Origin: an uncultured Bacteroides sp. | GTDB lineage: Bacteria > Bacteroidota > Bacteroidia > Bacteroidales > Bacteroidaceae | Assembly (NCBI RefSeq): GCF_910585845.1 | Contig: NZ_CAJUHF010000052.1 | Location: 1-22,060 of the forward strand | Direction: 5' to 3' | Length of the DNA: 22,060 nt | In this document: positions 1 through 6,814 of the stretch, in pieces | Layout of the letters: every line of letters begins with the position of its first letter | How positions within the stretch are numbered: the stretch's first letter is position 1 | Position numbers and translations under genes: made by a program | Notes under the pieces: generated by a model | What the model was told of the DNA's origin: nothing | Database searches by the model: none | Seen by the model: the letters and a program-made list of their open reading frames with translations, nothing else

Positions 1-1147
1 CTTTTTCCATGAAAGTTACGATAACTCCCAGGGACTGCGACAAAGTTAATCAAATTGTCCCGATTATGCAAGCGCATCTTGGCCCGGTAATGAATTTGGC
101 TCGCATAAAATTGCTTGCGTTTGTTCTTCACGCCCTTTGTATTGTGCAGACGGTCAGCCTCCACAAGATAGCGTCGGCGATGCCTACGGGTGTTGAGCGT
201 GATTCCAACCTGCGCCGTCTGCAGAGATTCCTTGCCGGATATGCTCTCAGCCTTGACCTCATAGCCATAGTGATTTTTGCACTTCTGCCAGTCAAGACAG
301 GACTGGTTCTGAGCCTTGACCGCACCAACTGGAAATTCGGTGATGTAAACATCAATATCCTTATGCTTGGAGTGACATACAAGGGGGTTGCATTTCCGCT
401 GCTCTTTACTATGCTTGACAAACGCGGCAACTCCAATTGGAAAGAGCGGACACGGCTGATCGATAGATTTATAAGGCTGTTCGGTGCAGAGTGTATCGAT
501 TCCCTCGTCGCCGACCGCGAGTTTGTAGGAAAGCAGTGGGTCGAGTATCTTAACAACAGACGTATCCGGTACTACCTGCGAATCAAGCAGAATTTTTGGC
601 TGCGTAATCCCAAGTCCTCCGAAGATGTCAGGGCATGGCATCTGTTCCACGGACTCAGGCTCGGACAGGAACGTGTCTACGACAAGCTGTTTTTGCTCAA
701 AGGTGAATATGTCTACATAGCCGGAGCCATGCTGAAAAACTCCGATGGTGTCCCTGAACTGCAAATCCTGATCTGCTACAACCGTCAGGAAGCGGCTGTG
801 GCAACCTACAGACAACGCTGGCAGATTGAGACATGCTTTCGCGCCATGAAGTCCTCCGGATTCAATATCGAGGACACACACCTGCGCGACATCGACCGCA
901 TCGCGCGTCTTACGGCGATGGTCTGCATGGCATTGGTATGGGCGTATCTCGTGGGCGAACATAAGGATATGAATGTGAAAGCTGTCAGAATATTGAAACA
1001 CGGCAAGAGAGCCAAATCGCTGGTAAAGTATGGTTTGGAAGAAATCGAAAATGTTCTCCTCAGACCTCTCTACAAGCCGAAATTTGATATTTTCAAATTT
1101 TTGTCATGTACTTAGATTATGCGGATAATGCAGAAAATGCAATGAAT
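1..1147 (+). mobile_element. IS4-family insertion sequence, left end outside the window
   Basis: The transposase gene starts 9 bases into the window, so the left terminal inverted repeat is not visible. The right end must lie in the 32 bases between the transposase stop (1115) and the stop of the convergent DUF1016 gene (1148). I could not identify the terminal repeat or a target duplication because only one end is present. The element abuts an N-terminally truncated nuclease gene and a truncated transporter, which suggests an accessory or rearranged locus. The right boundary given is an upper limit, not a mapped end. Confidence 0.6.
9..1115 (+). CDS. IS4-family transposase (DDE)
   Basis: This 368-residue protein is predicted to cut and join the ends of its own insertion sequence. 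The DDE triad is visible: D104 in LSLDRTNW, D169 in VADREF and E274 in YRQRWQIETCF. Around E274 the IS4 signature Y-(2)-R-(3)-E-(6)-K is complete (Y267, R270, E274, K281). The length is normal for the family and no frameshift or internal stop is present, so the enzyme is probably active. The ATG is preceded by CTTTTTCC at the very edge of the window, and no upstream control region can be seen. It runs convergently towards the DUF1016 gene, 32 bp away. The family call is firm; I cannot name the exact IS. Confidence 0.93.
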   Translation: MKVTITPRDCDKVNQIVPIMQAHLGPVMNLARIKLLAFVLHALCIVQTVSLHKIASAMPTGVERDSNLRRLQRFLAGYALSLDLIAIVIFALLPVKTGLVLSLDRTNWKFGDVNINILMLGVTYKGVAFPLLFTMLDKRGNSNWKERTRLIDRFIRLFGAECIDSLVADREFVGKQWVEYLNNRRIRYYLRIKQNFWLRNPKSSEDVRAWHLFHGLRLGQERVYDKLFLLKGEYVYIAGAMLKNSDGVPELQILICYNRQEAAVATYRQRWQIETCFRAMKSSGFNIEDTHLRDIDRIARLTAMVCMALVWAYLVGEHKDMNVKAVRILKHGKRAKSLVKYGLEEIENVLLRPLYKPKFDIFKFLSCT

Positions 1148-2152
1148 TTAGTCATTAGACTTGCTTAACTCTTCTTCGACCAATCTCACTCTTGCTTGCA
1201 GTTCTTCGGCAGAAGGAAGCAGATTTGAAGGCGAAGCAATCTGGACATTATCGTATGAAGCCACGCCCATAGGGGTTTGTATCCCTTTGAATGCCCAACG
1301 CACATCGGTCTCATCTTTATCGCTACAAATCAACAGTCCGATTGTGGGGTTATCATCAGCTCCTTTAAGCAGCTCATCAACGGCATTGACATAGTAGTTG
1401 AGTTTTCCGGCATACGCGGGATCGAATGGCTTTACTTTCAGTTCAACCACAACGTATGCCTTTAGGCGGATATGGTAGAACAGCATATCAATTCGGCGGG
1501 TACGTCCCCCGACAATAAGTTCCTTTTGTCGGCCAACGAAAGCGAATCCTGTTCCAAGTTCAAGAAGAAAACGGGTGATATTCTGCTCCAACGCCGCTTC
1601 AAGCTGTTCCTCCTTATAGTCTGCTGAAACAGTTACAAAACCAAAATCATAGTTGTCCTTAGTGATTTCTTGCGCCATACGGCTTTGGGCTTCCGGCAGA
1701 TATTGAGAAAAATTGCTGATAGCGTTACCATGGGTCTTGTATAGGTTAGCTTTCAGAGAGTTATCCAAAGTTTGACGGCTCCAACCATTCAATATGCATT
1801 CTTTCAAATAGAAAACAGCCTCATCAACCGACTTGCACTTTGTAATAATGTTAACCTGATGACGCCATGGCACCAGACCGAGAATCAGCGGAAAGTCAGT
1901 ATCAATTTCTGCACCAACTTGGTGGAATTTTATAATCCTTTGAGAATTTGCATGTTGCAATTCTCCACCAACTTGGTGGAGTTTTTCTGTTGCCTCTGAT
2001 GAAGAAAAGAATAAATACCATTTCTTCATAGCCCAAAGATTTGTAGTGCCAAAACCTCGGTCAAGGGGAAATGCCTCCTGCAAGTCAAAGCTTAGCTGTT
2101 CCACAACCCCACTGCCCCATGTTTCTTCCGCCTTACGTATTATAGGCGCCAT
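1148..2152 (-). CDS. PDDEXK nuclease-domain protein, DUF1016/YhcG family, N-terminus lost
   Basis: 334 residues. The N-terminal winged-helix-like part (about 1-180, with WGSGVVEQLSFDL, NLWAMKKWYLF and CKSVDEAVFYL) matches DUF1016_N. The C-terminal half (about 190-310) is a PDDEXK nuclease fold: the D of RRIDMLFYH and the E and K of VVVELKV are the expected metal-binding and catalytic residues. Known family members carry roughly 40-50 residues before the WGSGVVE segment; here the ATG lies only about 10 residues before it, and the bases just upstream belong to an unrelated transporter remnant on the other strand. The 5' end therefore looks cut off by recombination and the present ATG fortuitous. 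Members often accompany restriction-modification or toxin-antitoxin genes, but no partner is visible here. The catalytic domain is intact; whether the gene is expressed is doubtful because its own promoter is gone. Confidence 0.8.
   Translation of the reverse strand: MAPIIRKAEETWGSGVVEQLSFDLQEAFPLDRGFGTTNLWAMKKWYLFFSSSEATEKLHQVGGELQHANSQRIIKFHQVGAEIDTDFPLILGLVPWRHQVNIITKCKSVDEAVFYLKECILNGWSRQTLDNSLKANLYKTHGNAISNFSQYLPEAQSRMAQEITKDNYDFGFVTVSADYKEEQLEAALEQNITRFLLELGTGFAFVGRQKELIVGGRTRRIDMLFYHIRLKAYVVVELKVKPFDPAYAGKLNYYVNAVDELLKGADDNPTIGLLICSDKDETDVRWAFKGIQTPMGVASYDNVQIASPSNLLPSAEELQARVRLVEEELSKSND
1912..1980. repeat. Duplicated palindrome inside the DUF1016 gene
   Basis: CACCAACTTGGTGGA occurs at 1912-1926 and again at 1966-1980, exactly 54 bp (18 codons) apart. 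The second copy extends to a perfect 17-bp palindrome with a single central base (1964-1980). Both copies are in the same frame and encode the repeated peptide HQVG in the linker between the N-terminal and nuclease halves. From memory, DUF1016 proteins of Bacteroides often vary in the number of this element, so it is probably an expanding linker repeat rather than an operator. Confidence 0.7.
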
Positions 2153-2396
2153 AGGCTTTTTTGCTTCGTCCGTATTCTCTATTATCTATTCGATGGCACT
2201 GCAAGCCCTTCCGGAGAAGGCAAACCAGATTTCAGGACTGATGATTACAGCTGTTGCCGGTGGAGGAGTGGTGACACCGGTGATGGGAGGTGCCATTGGC
2301 AGTGTCGGAATTGCAGGTGGTCTGTTGGTGGTGTTGGCATGTGTGCTGTATCTGACGTATTGTGCGTTCGGGATAAAGGTGGCGGCGGATGCCTGA
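2153..2396 (+). pseudogene. C-terminal remnant of a sugar MFS transporter (FucP-like)
   Basis: About 80 codons remain, ending in TGA at 2394-2396. They encode IGFFASSVFSIIYSMAL, then ISGLMITAVAGGGVVTPVMG, then a last hydrophobic stretch VLACVLYLTYCAFGIK. This matches the final two or so membrane helices and the conserved G-rich turn of FucP/GluP-type sugar:proton symporters, which normally have about 400-440 residues. Everything upstream in this frame has been replaced by antisense DUF1016 sequence, and no start codon of its own is present. It is a dead fragment that marks the boundary of the accessory insertion at about 2140-2155. The family call is by recognition of the C-terminus only. Confidence 0.65.
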
Positions 2397-2413
2397 CGTC
2401 CGGTGTATGATTC

Positions 2414-4690
2414 TTATAACCGGATGCACAGTGCCCCTCTATCCTTTATGGATATATAGGGGATCGCCAGTTGTCCGCACTCTTTCTTCAGGGAGTTGCT
2501 GCGATAGGCAGGCAAGGAAGAATCCAATATGACGGTATGGATGTGGAATAGGGAAGTGAGTTCCGTGATATTTCCATTGTAGCCATTGGATATGTACAGG
2601 TAATCGACATTCAGCGGTTGACTGGATATCTTGCCTTGCCAGCGGTTGTCGTGTAGCAGGCAGATACATTTTCCGGCATAGAAAACGAGATGGTTATGGA
2701 AAGCAAAACCGGGAACAGAATAATCTGTCGTTACCATCTTTGGCGGAACCAAATGTATATGGCTCCAGTAAGGACGGAGGGTCCGATATAAGCGGGTGGT
2801 GTCCGGTAGGCTGTCTGCACAAGCCAGCCAAGAGTACTTACTGTTTGTGAGGCAGTGGACTGCCGGACAATTGCGAACGTTATAGAAATTTATGCTCCGT
2901 TGAGGTAAAGACAGACAGATTGAAACTGTATGGTATGCACTGAAGAGGAACAGACAAGACAGAGCTGTATATATACTGCGGACCGTGCGGAGTTTGAGGC
3001 AGCGGAAGAGGAATAGCAGAGAAAGATAAAAGAGAAGAATCTCCCAAACATCTGTCCACAGCCCGTCTACGGAAGATACAGGCAAATGCTCTATCTGTCG
3101 AAGCCCGGCGTTTTGGATATCCAGCAAGATATCGACTACCCGGGCAAATCCGTGTTGCAGTGTGGGGAACGGAGTCAGCAGGAGCATCAGAATCGCAGAG
3201 TATAGAATGACTGTCACCAGAGGAATTACCCACAGGTTCGTCAGCAGGAAATGAGTGGAGAAACGGTGGAAGTAGAATATCACCAAAGGGGCGGTACCGA
3301 TTTGTGCGGCTACTGAAACTGTCAGTAGCCCCCAAACGTAGCGGAGCAGGCGATGCAGTGCAAATAGAGTATAAAGTTTGATATATATTAGTGCGTTCTT
3401 CTTTATGGCTTTACGTTGTTTGATGGCAAATAGAGTATAAAGTTCGGAGTGTTTCAGTGCGTTCTTTTTTGCAGCTTCACGTTGTTTGATGGCAAATAGA
3501 GCATAAAGTTTGGGCTGTATCAGTATGATAGCACTTACCGCTGTGAAAGAAAGTTGAAATCCTACATCGAATAGCCAAAGAGGATTATAGAGTAACATGA
3601 GAAAAGCCGTAGCCGCCAGTGTGTTCATTGATAAAGGCTTTTCCGGTTGCAGGCAGGAAAGGGTTACTAAGGTACACATCATGACAGAACGTACCACGGA
3701 AGAAGATAATCCGGTGAAAAAGGCAAATGCCCACAGAAGCAGGAGGATGATAGTCAGCCCGAAAGGTTTGAAGAAACCCCACCGCTTCCATAGGCGGGAA
3801 AGAAGAAAGAACAGCAGAGCATAGAGGAAGCCGATGTGCAGTCCCGAAAGTGCCAATACGTGGCTGGCGCCCGCGATGGAGTATGTCTCCAGAATGTTTT
3901 CACTCAGGTTCTCCTTGTCGCCTACAGTGAGGGCTGAAAGTATGGCGAGATTATCTCCCTGAAAGCCCAGGCATTGATACAGCTCTATTACTCTCCTGCG
4001 ATAGTCCAAAGAGGCTTGGCGAAGCGTACGGGAAGTTTCGTATCCTACCACCTGCCAGTGTCCCTCAGGCACGTAAGCGGTGGCACTGCCTCCTTTGCGG
4101 AGGAAATAGCGTACATAGTCAAATTCATCCGGATTGCTGTTGTTCGTGGGAGGCATCAGCCGGGCATGCACCCAGAGCCTGTCTCCCTGCTTCAGTGTGG
4201 TTGAGGCGGAATCCTTAGACAGATACAATAGAGCGGTATGGTTATACTTTTCCACCCATAAATTGTCCGCACCTACCTTCCCTTCTATCCGCACCCGGCA
4301 TAGGATGCTTCGTTCCTTCGTCTCCGGTGTTTCCTGAATGACGGCCTGATAAACTTCCGCTTTGTCAGAGAAAGGAAAATCCGTGCGATGCAACCGTCCT
4401 TCCGTAATTCCGGCACCTAACGCGAAGCAGCAAAGAAAAACGACAATGCCATATAAGTAATTGAAACGATACTTGCGGGATAAGAAATAGGCTGCGAAAA
4501 GCAATAAGAAACCGGACAGGCAAATCCATACGGGCAAGAGTGGGGATAGCCAAAACGAAGTTTCAGCCGTTGTATATAGGGATAGCGCCTGGCGTTGGTA
4601 AAAAAAATAGGCGTCCCCACCGATGATACCACCTGCAAACGGCATCAGAAGTCGTGAGAACGGATGCCGTTGTATGTAGGTGATAATCAA
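2414..4690 (-). CDS. comEC: ComEC/Rec2-family DNA uptake channel protein
   Basis: 758 residues; an inner-membrane protein that in naturally competent bacteria forms the channel for single-stranded DNA entry. An N-terminal hydrophobic pair and a DUF4131-like outer domain (about 1-220) are followed by the ComEC helical core, with the hallmark ALSGLHIGF at about residue 280 and later VGFQLSFTAVSA and AQIGTAPLVIF. The C-terminus does not show the metal-binding HxHxD motif of the metallo-beta-lactamase domain found in Bacillus ComEC. The best start is TTG at 4690: it keeps the conserved IQRHPFSRLLMPF segment, whereas the first ATG falls in the middle of it. It begins 12 bp after the rpe stop, so the two are probably co-transcribed. 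An in-frame 66-bp repeat lengthens the linker near residues 390-445. Natural competence of the host is not implied by this gene alone. Confidence 0.9.
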   Translation of the reverse strand: MIITYIQRHPFSRLLMPFAGGIIGGDAYFFYQRQALSLYTTAETSFWLSPLLPVWICLSGFLLLFAAYFLSRKYRFNYLYGIVVFLCCFALGAGITEGRLHRTDFPFSDKAEVYQAVIQETPETKERSILCRVRIEGKVGADNLWVEKYNHTALLYLSKDSASTTLKQGDRLWVHARLMPPTNNSNPDEFDYVRYFLRKGGSATAYVPEGHWQVVGYETSRTLRQASLDYRRRVIELYQCLGFQGDNLAILSALTVGDKENLSENILETYSIAGASHVLALSGLHIGFLYALLFFLLSRLWKRWGFFKPFGLTIILLLLWAFAFFTGLSSSVVRSVMMCTLVTLSCLQPEKPLSMNTLAATAFLMLLYNPLWLFDVGFQLSFTAVSAIILIQPKLYALFAIKQREAAKKNALKHSELYTLFAIKQRKAIKKNALIYIKLYTLFALHRLLRYVWGLLTVSVAAQIGTAPLVIFYFHRFSTHFLLTNLWVIPLVTVILYSAILMLLLTPFPTLQHGFARVVDILLDIQNAGLRQIEHLPVSSVDGLWTDVWEILLFYLSLLFLFRCLKLRTVRSIYTALSCLFLFSAYHTVSICLSLPQRSINFYNVRNCPAVHCLTNSKYSWLACADSLPDTTRLYRTLRPYWSHIHLVPPKMVTTDYSVPGFAFHNHLVFYAGKCICLLHDNRWQGKISSQPLNVDYLYISNGYNGNITELTSLFHIHTVILDSSLPAYRSNSLKKECGQLAIPYISIKDRGALCIRL
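3361..3523. repeat. 66-bp tandem repeat in comEC, about 2.5 copies, in frame
   Basis: The string CAAATAGAG(T/C)ATAAAGTT recurs at 3361, 3427 and 3493, a period of exactly 66 bp, with diverged but alignable sequence between. Two full units plus a partial third are present. In the protein each unit is 22 residues, beginning LYxLFAIKQR and ending around KKNAL. The basic, amphipathic repeat is inserted between the VGFQLSF helix and the VWGLLTVSVAAQ helix, where ComEC proteins normally have a short loop. Confidence 0.85.
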
Positions 4691-4702
4691 CGGAGCGGAG
4701 GG

Positions 4703-5353
4703 TTAAAGGTTGTGTAATGCGTGTATCATTCCCTCGGGGTCGGGGGCTGCGAAGACGGCACTTCCGGCAACCAAGGCATCGGCACCGGCAGCTACAAGGC
4801 GTGCTCCTGTCTCCAGATTCACCCCTCCATCCACCTCTATCAAGGCTTTGGAGCCGGTGCTGTCTATCAATTCGCGCAACTCACGCACTTTATCAATGGA
4901 ATGTTCGATGAACTTCTGCCCACCGAAACCGGGATTGACACTCATGACCAGTACCATGTGTACATCCTGAATGATATCTTTCAGCATGGCCACAGGAGTA
5001 GCCGGATTGATGGTTACGGCGGGTTGCATACCTGCCTCGCGTATTTGCTGCACTACACGGTGCAGATGCGGGCAGGCTTCGAAATGCACATTCATGATGT
5101 GTGCACTCAGTGCTTTCACTTCGTTGATGAACTTCTCGGGCTGTACAATCATCAGATGCACATCCAGTGGCTTCTTGGAGATCTTGGCTACGGATTTCAG
5201 GACGGGAAAGCCGAAAGAGATATTGGGCACAAACACGCCGTCCATGATGTCGATGTGTACCCACTCGGCTTCACTGCGGTTCAACATTTCCAGGTCTCTT
5301 GCCAGATAAGCAAAGTCTGCTGCCAGGATAGAAGGGGCTATGATTGGTTTCAT
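4703..5353 (-). CDS. rpe: Ribulose-phosphate 3-epimerase
   Basis: 216 residues of cytoplasmic TIM-barrel enzyme that interconverts ribulose 5-phosphate and xylulose 5-phosphate in the pentose phosphate pathway. The N-terminal IAPSILAADF, the metal ligands in VHIDIMDG and DVHLM, the phosphate loop MSVNPGFGGQKF and the IEVDGG aspartate are all present. I chose ATG 5353 (MKPIIAPS) rather than an in-frame ATG 18 codons upstream, because family members begin at this point and because a promoter box (5395-5402) falls inside the longer version. comEC follows after 12 bp on the same strand, so rpe-comEC form a likely two-gene operon. Confidence 0.96.
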   Translation of the reverse strand: MKPIIAPSILAADFAYLARDLEMLNRSEAEWVHIDIMDGVFVPNISFGFPVLKSVAKISKKPLDVHLMIVQPEKFINEVKALSAHIMNVHFEACPHLHRVVQQIREAGMQPAVTINPATPVAMLKDIIQDVHMVLVMSVNPGFGGQKFIEHSIDKVRELRELIDSTGSKALIEVDGGVNLETGARLVAAGADALVAGSAVFAAPDPEGMIHALHNL

Positions 5354-5394
5354 AAATACATTATATTTAATAGGACATATCCAATATTCTACTA

Positions 5395-5402
5395 CAAATG
5401 TA
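5395..5402 (-). promoter_or_regulatory. Bacteroidales -7 promoter box for rpe-comEC
   Basis: On the minus strand the sequence reads TACATTTG, a perfect match to the Bacteroidales sigma-ABfr -7 consensus TAnnTTTG, 42 bp before the rpe ATG. The same octamer occurs before the efflux operon. I see no convincing -33 TTTG at the usual spacing. The box lies just past the stop of the 62-residue gene, consistent with rpe-comEC having its own transcript. Confidence 0.55.
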
Positions 5403-5417
5403 GGCAAAAGATTCCAT

Positions 5418-5606
5418 TCATCCTAATATTATTCTCTGCGAGCCCTTCGGCGGTTGGGGTTCTGCCCGATAGCTGCGGGCGAAACTACGGATAAAAGCGA
5501 GTGTCTTTTCAGAAGGCCTTGGGCGTTGGTGGGAGGATGCAGAGGCAGTGTCTCTGCATGTCTTGGCAGATGAAGTGGCCAAAGAAAGAGTAGTTTTTTT
5601 ATCCAT
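5418..5606 (-). CDS. Small 62-residue protein of unknown function, next to the sigma gene
   Basis: This short gene encodes a protein with a low-complexity, Ser/Thr/Ala-rich N-terminal half and an ordered C-terminus, SEKTLAFIRSFARSYR, ending in RIILG. From memory, many short Bacteroides proteins share a C-terminal pattern of the type TLxFIRxFARxY, so it is likely to be real. There is no signal peptide, membrane segment or cysteine motif. The ATG at 5606 gives MDKKTTLS; an in-frame ATG 13 codons upstream is possible but less likely. It lies 123 bp after the sigma factor stop on the same strand and could be co-transcribed with it. No function can be assigned. Confidence 0.55.
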   Translation of the reverse strand: MDKKTTLSLATSSAKTCRDTASASSHQRPRPSEKTLAFIRSFARSYRAEPQPPKGSQRIILG

Positions 5607-5729
5607 AGGCTCGTCGATTTTGATGATTAGACTCCGAAGGCACACTATCCATCACCGTTACGGACAGTACCTTTTCTATGTAGAAAACGGAGATGAAGAG
5701 GAATTAGTATGTGTGAGCCTACAAAATCT

Positions 5730-6323
5730 TTAGTCCACCGTCAAGACTATCCCATGCTTCTCGGCCATGCGTCGCAGGTTCAATATGGCATAGCGCATCC
5801 GTCCGAGGGAGGTATTGATGCTGACGCCTGTCATCTCTGCTATCTCTTTGAAGCTCAGGTCCTGATAAAAGCGCATGTGTACGACTTCGCGTTGCTCCTC
5901 CGGCAGGTGCTTCATCAGGCGGCGCACATCCGCGATAATCTGGCGGTTTACGATTTCCGTCTCTATTGTTCCTTCGGAGAGGCGGATATTGTTCAGCAGG
6001 TTCCGTTCTTCTTCGTCGCAGAATACGAAGTTCTCCTGTTTCTCCTGGCGGAAACAGTCGATGATAAGGTTGTGCGCAATGCGCGTGAGCCAGGCGGGAA
6101 ACTTGCCGTTTTCGTTGTAACGTCCCTGCTTGATGGTGATGATGGCTTTCGTGAAAGTCTCCTGGAAGATGTCTTCCGCCAGTTCTTCATTGCGCACGGT
6201 GTAATAGATGTAGGCATAGAGCCGGTCTTTGTGACGGTTCAGCAGGACATCGAACGCTTCGTTATCGCCTTGTGCATAGAGGGCTACCAACTTTTCGTCG
6301 GTAGCGGTGAGTTGTTCTTTCAT
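5730..6323 (-). CDS. ECF-type RNA polymerase sigma factor (sigma-70 family)
   Basis: 197 residues. Region 2 lies at about 25-95, with DRLYAYIYYTVRNEELAEDIFQ (shown here only as the segments DRLYAYIYYTV and AEDIFQETF) and FPAWLTRIAHNLIID for core and -10 recognition. After a linker rich in E and N, region 4 (about 135-190) carries LPEEQREVVHMRF and the helix-turn-helix FKEIAEMTGVSINTSLGRM that reads the -35 element. The size is typical of the group. No anti-sigma factor or SusC/SusD pair is adjacent, so it is not an obvious polysaccharide-locus sigma factor; a small unknown gene follows downstream. The ATG at 6323 lies in a potential stem that could mask it. Target genes cannot be predicted from the sequence. 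Confidence 0.93.
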   Translation of the reverse strand: MKEQLTATDEKLVALYAQGDNEAFDVLLNRHKDRLYAYIYYTVRNEELAEDIFQETFTKAIITIKQGRYNENGKFPAWLTRIAHNLIIDCFRQEKQENFVFCDEEERNLLNNIRLSEGTIETEIVNRQIIADVRRLMKHLPEEQREVVHMRFYQDLSFKEIAEMTGVSINTSLGRMRYAILNLRRMAEKHGIVLTVD

Positions 6324-6356
6324 TACGTGTATCTTTTTCTATTTTTTAGCGTAATG
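6321..6356 (-). promoter_or_regulatory. Possible stem-loop enclosing the sigma factor start codon
   Basis: CATTACG at 6321-6327 and CGTAATG at 6350-6356 are perfect inverted repeats separated by 22 A/T-rich bases. In the mRNA of the sigma gene the start codon ATG (6323-6321) is part of the 3' arm, so pairing would cover it. Seven base pairs with a 22-base loop is only moderately stable. The role is inference. Confidence 0.35.
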
Positions 6357-6814
6357 TCTTTCGATAGGCGTTCAATGTTTTAGGGATTAATATTGCGCAA
6401 AGAAAGGAATTTTTGGGGAAACGGACAAGATTATGGCTGATAAATTAGTGTGGGGATGGATGGATTTTATCTTGGGATAGTTTTTGGGGGAGTAAAACTA
6501 AAGGTTTATTCTGTAGTAGAGCTTTGGGAAGTGTATATAAATATAGATATTTCTGATCTTGAAAAAAATGGAAGCGATTTTCCCCTCTTACCCCCGTCAG
6601 AACACCTTCTGAGAAGGGGGGGGGATTGACTCAGGGACTGAAAGGCATTCAGTCAGGGACTCAAACCCTTTCAGTCCCTGAGTCAATGCCGTTCAGTCAA
6701 GGAGTGAATTTGGCTTCTTTTGTAAAATAGACTTTCTTATGTTTTTCTGTAAAGAAAAGAGATTCGCAGGCAGGCGATACTCCGCGATACGGGATATCGG
6801 ACTGTATCTTTCTC
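6324..6814. other. Intergenic region between fmt and the sigma gene (491 bp)
   Basis: I found no credible gene on either strand. The part near the sigma gene (6357-6600) is A/T-rich and should hold its promoter, but no exact TAnnTTTG box was found. Next come a tight palindrome CCTTCTGAGAAGG (6605-6617) and a run of nine G (6616-6624), then a four-unit 22-bp palindromic array (6626-6713, listed separately). Close to the fmt stop is a weak 5-bp stem, CGATA/TATCG (6785-6799). The large hairpin potential of the array could end fmt transcription, but no T-run follows it. Confidence 0.6.
6626..6713. repeat. Four 22-bp palindromic units in mixed orientation
   Basis: The units begin at 6626, 6648, 6670 and 6692. 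Their 17-bp cores are TTGACTCAGGGACTGAA, TTCAGTCAGGGACTCAA, TTCAGTCCCTGAGTCAA and TTCAGTCAAGGAGTGAA. Core 3 is the exact reverse complement of core 1, and units 1 and 3 form perfect 21-bp arms (6625-6645 and 6667-6687) around a 21-base loop made of unit 2. Each core is itself close to an inverted repeat (CAGTC/GACTC on one side, ACTC/ACTG on the other). The array is 102 bp downstream of fmt and about 300 bp upstream of the sigma gene. Confidence 0.85.

Noticed and set aside
5709..6383. A 224-codon open frame antisense to the sigma factor
   Set aside because: The sigma factor regions 2 and 4 are unmistakable on the other strand; the antisense product has no recognisable feature.
6626..6713. 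The palindromic array as an integron or attachment site
   Set aside because: There is no integrase, no cassette structure and no flanking target duplication; the regular 22-bp steps fit a local repeat better.
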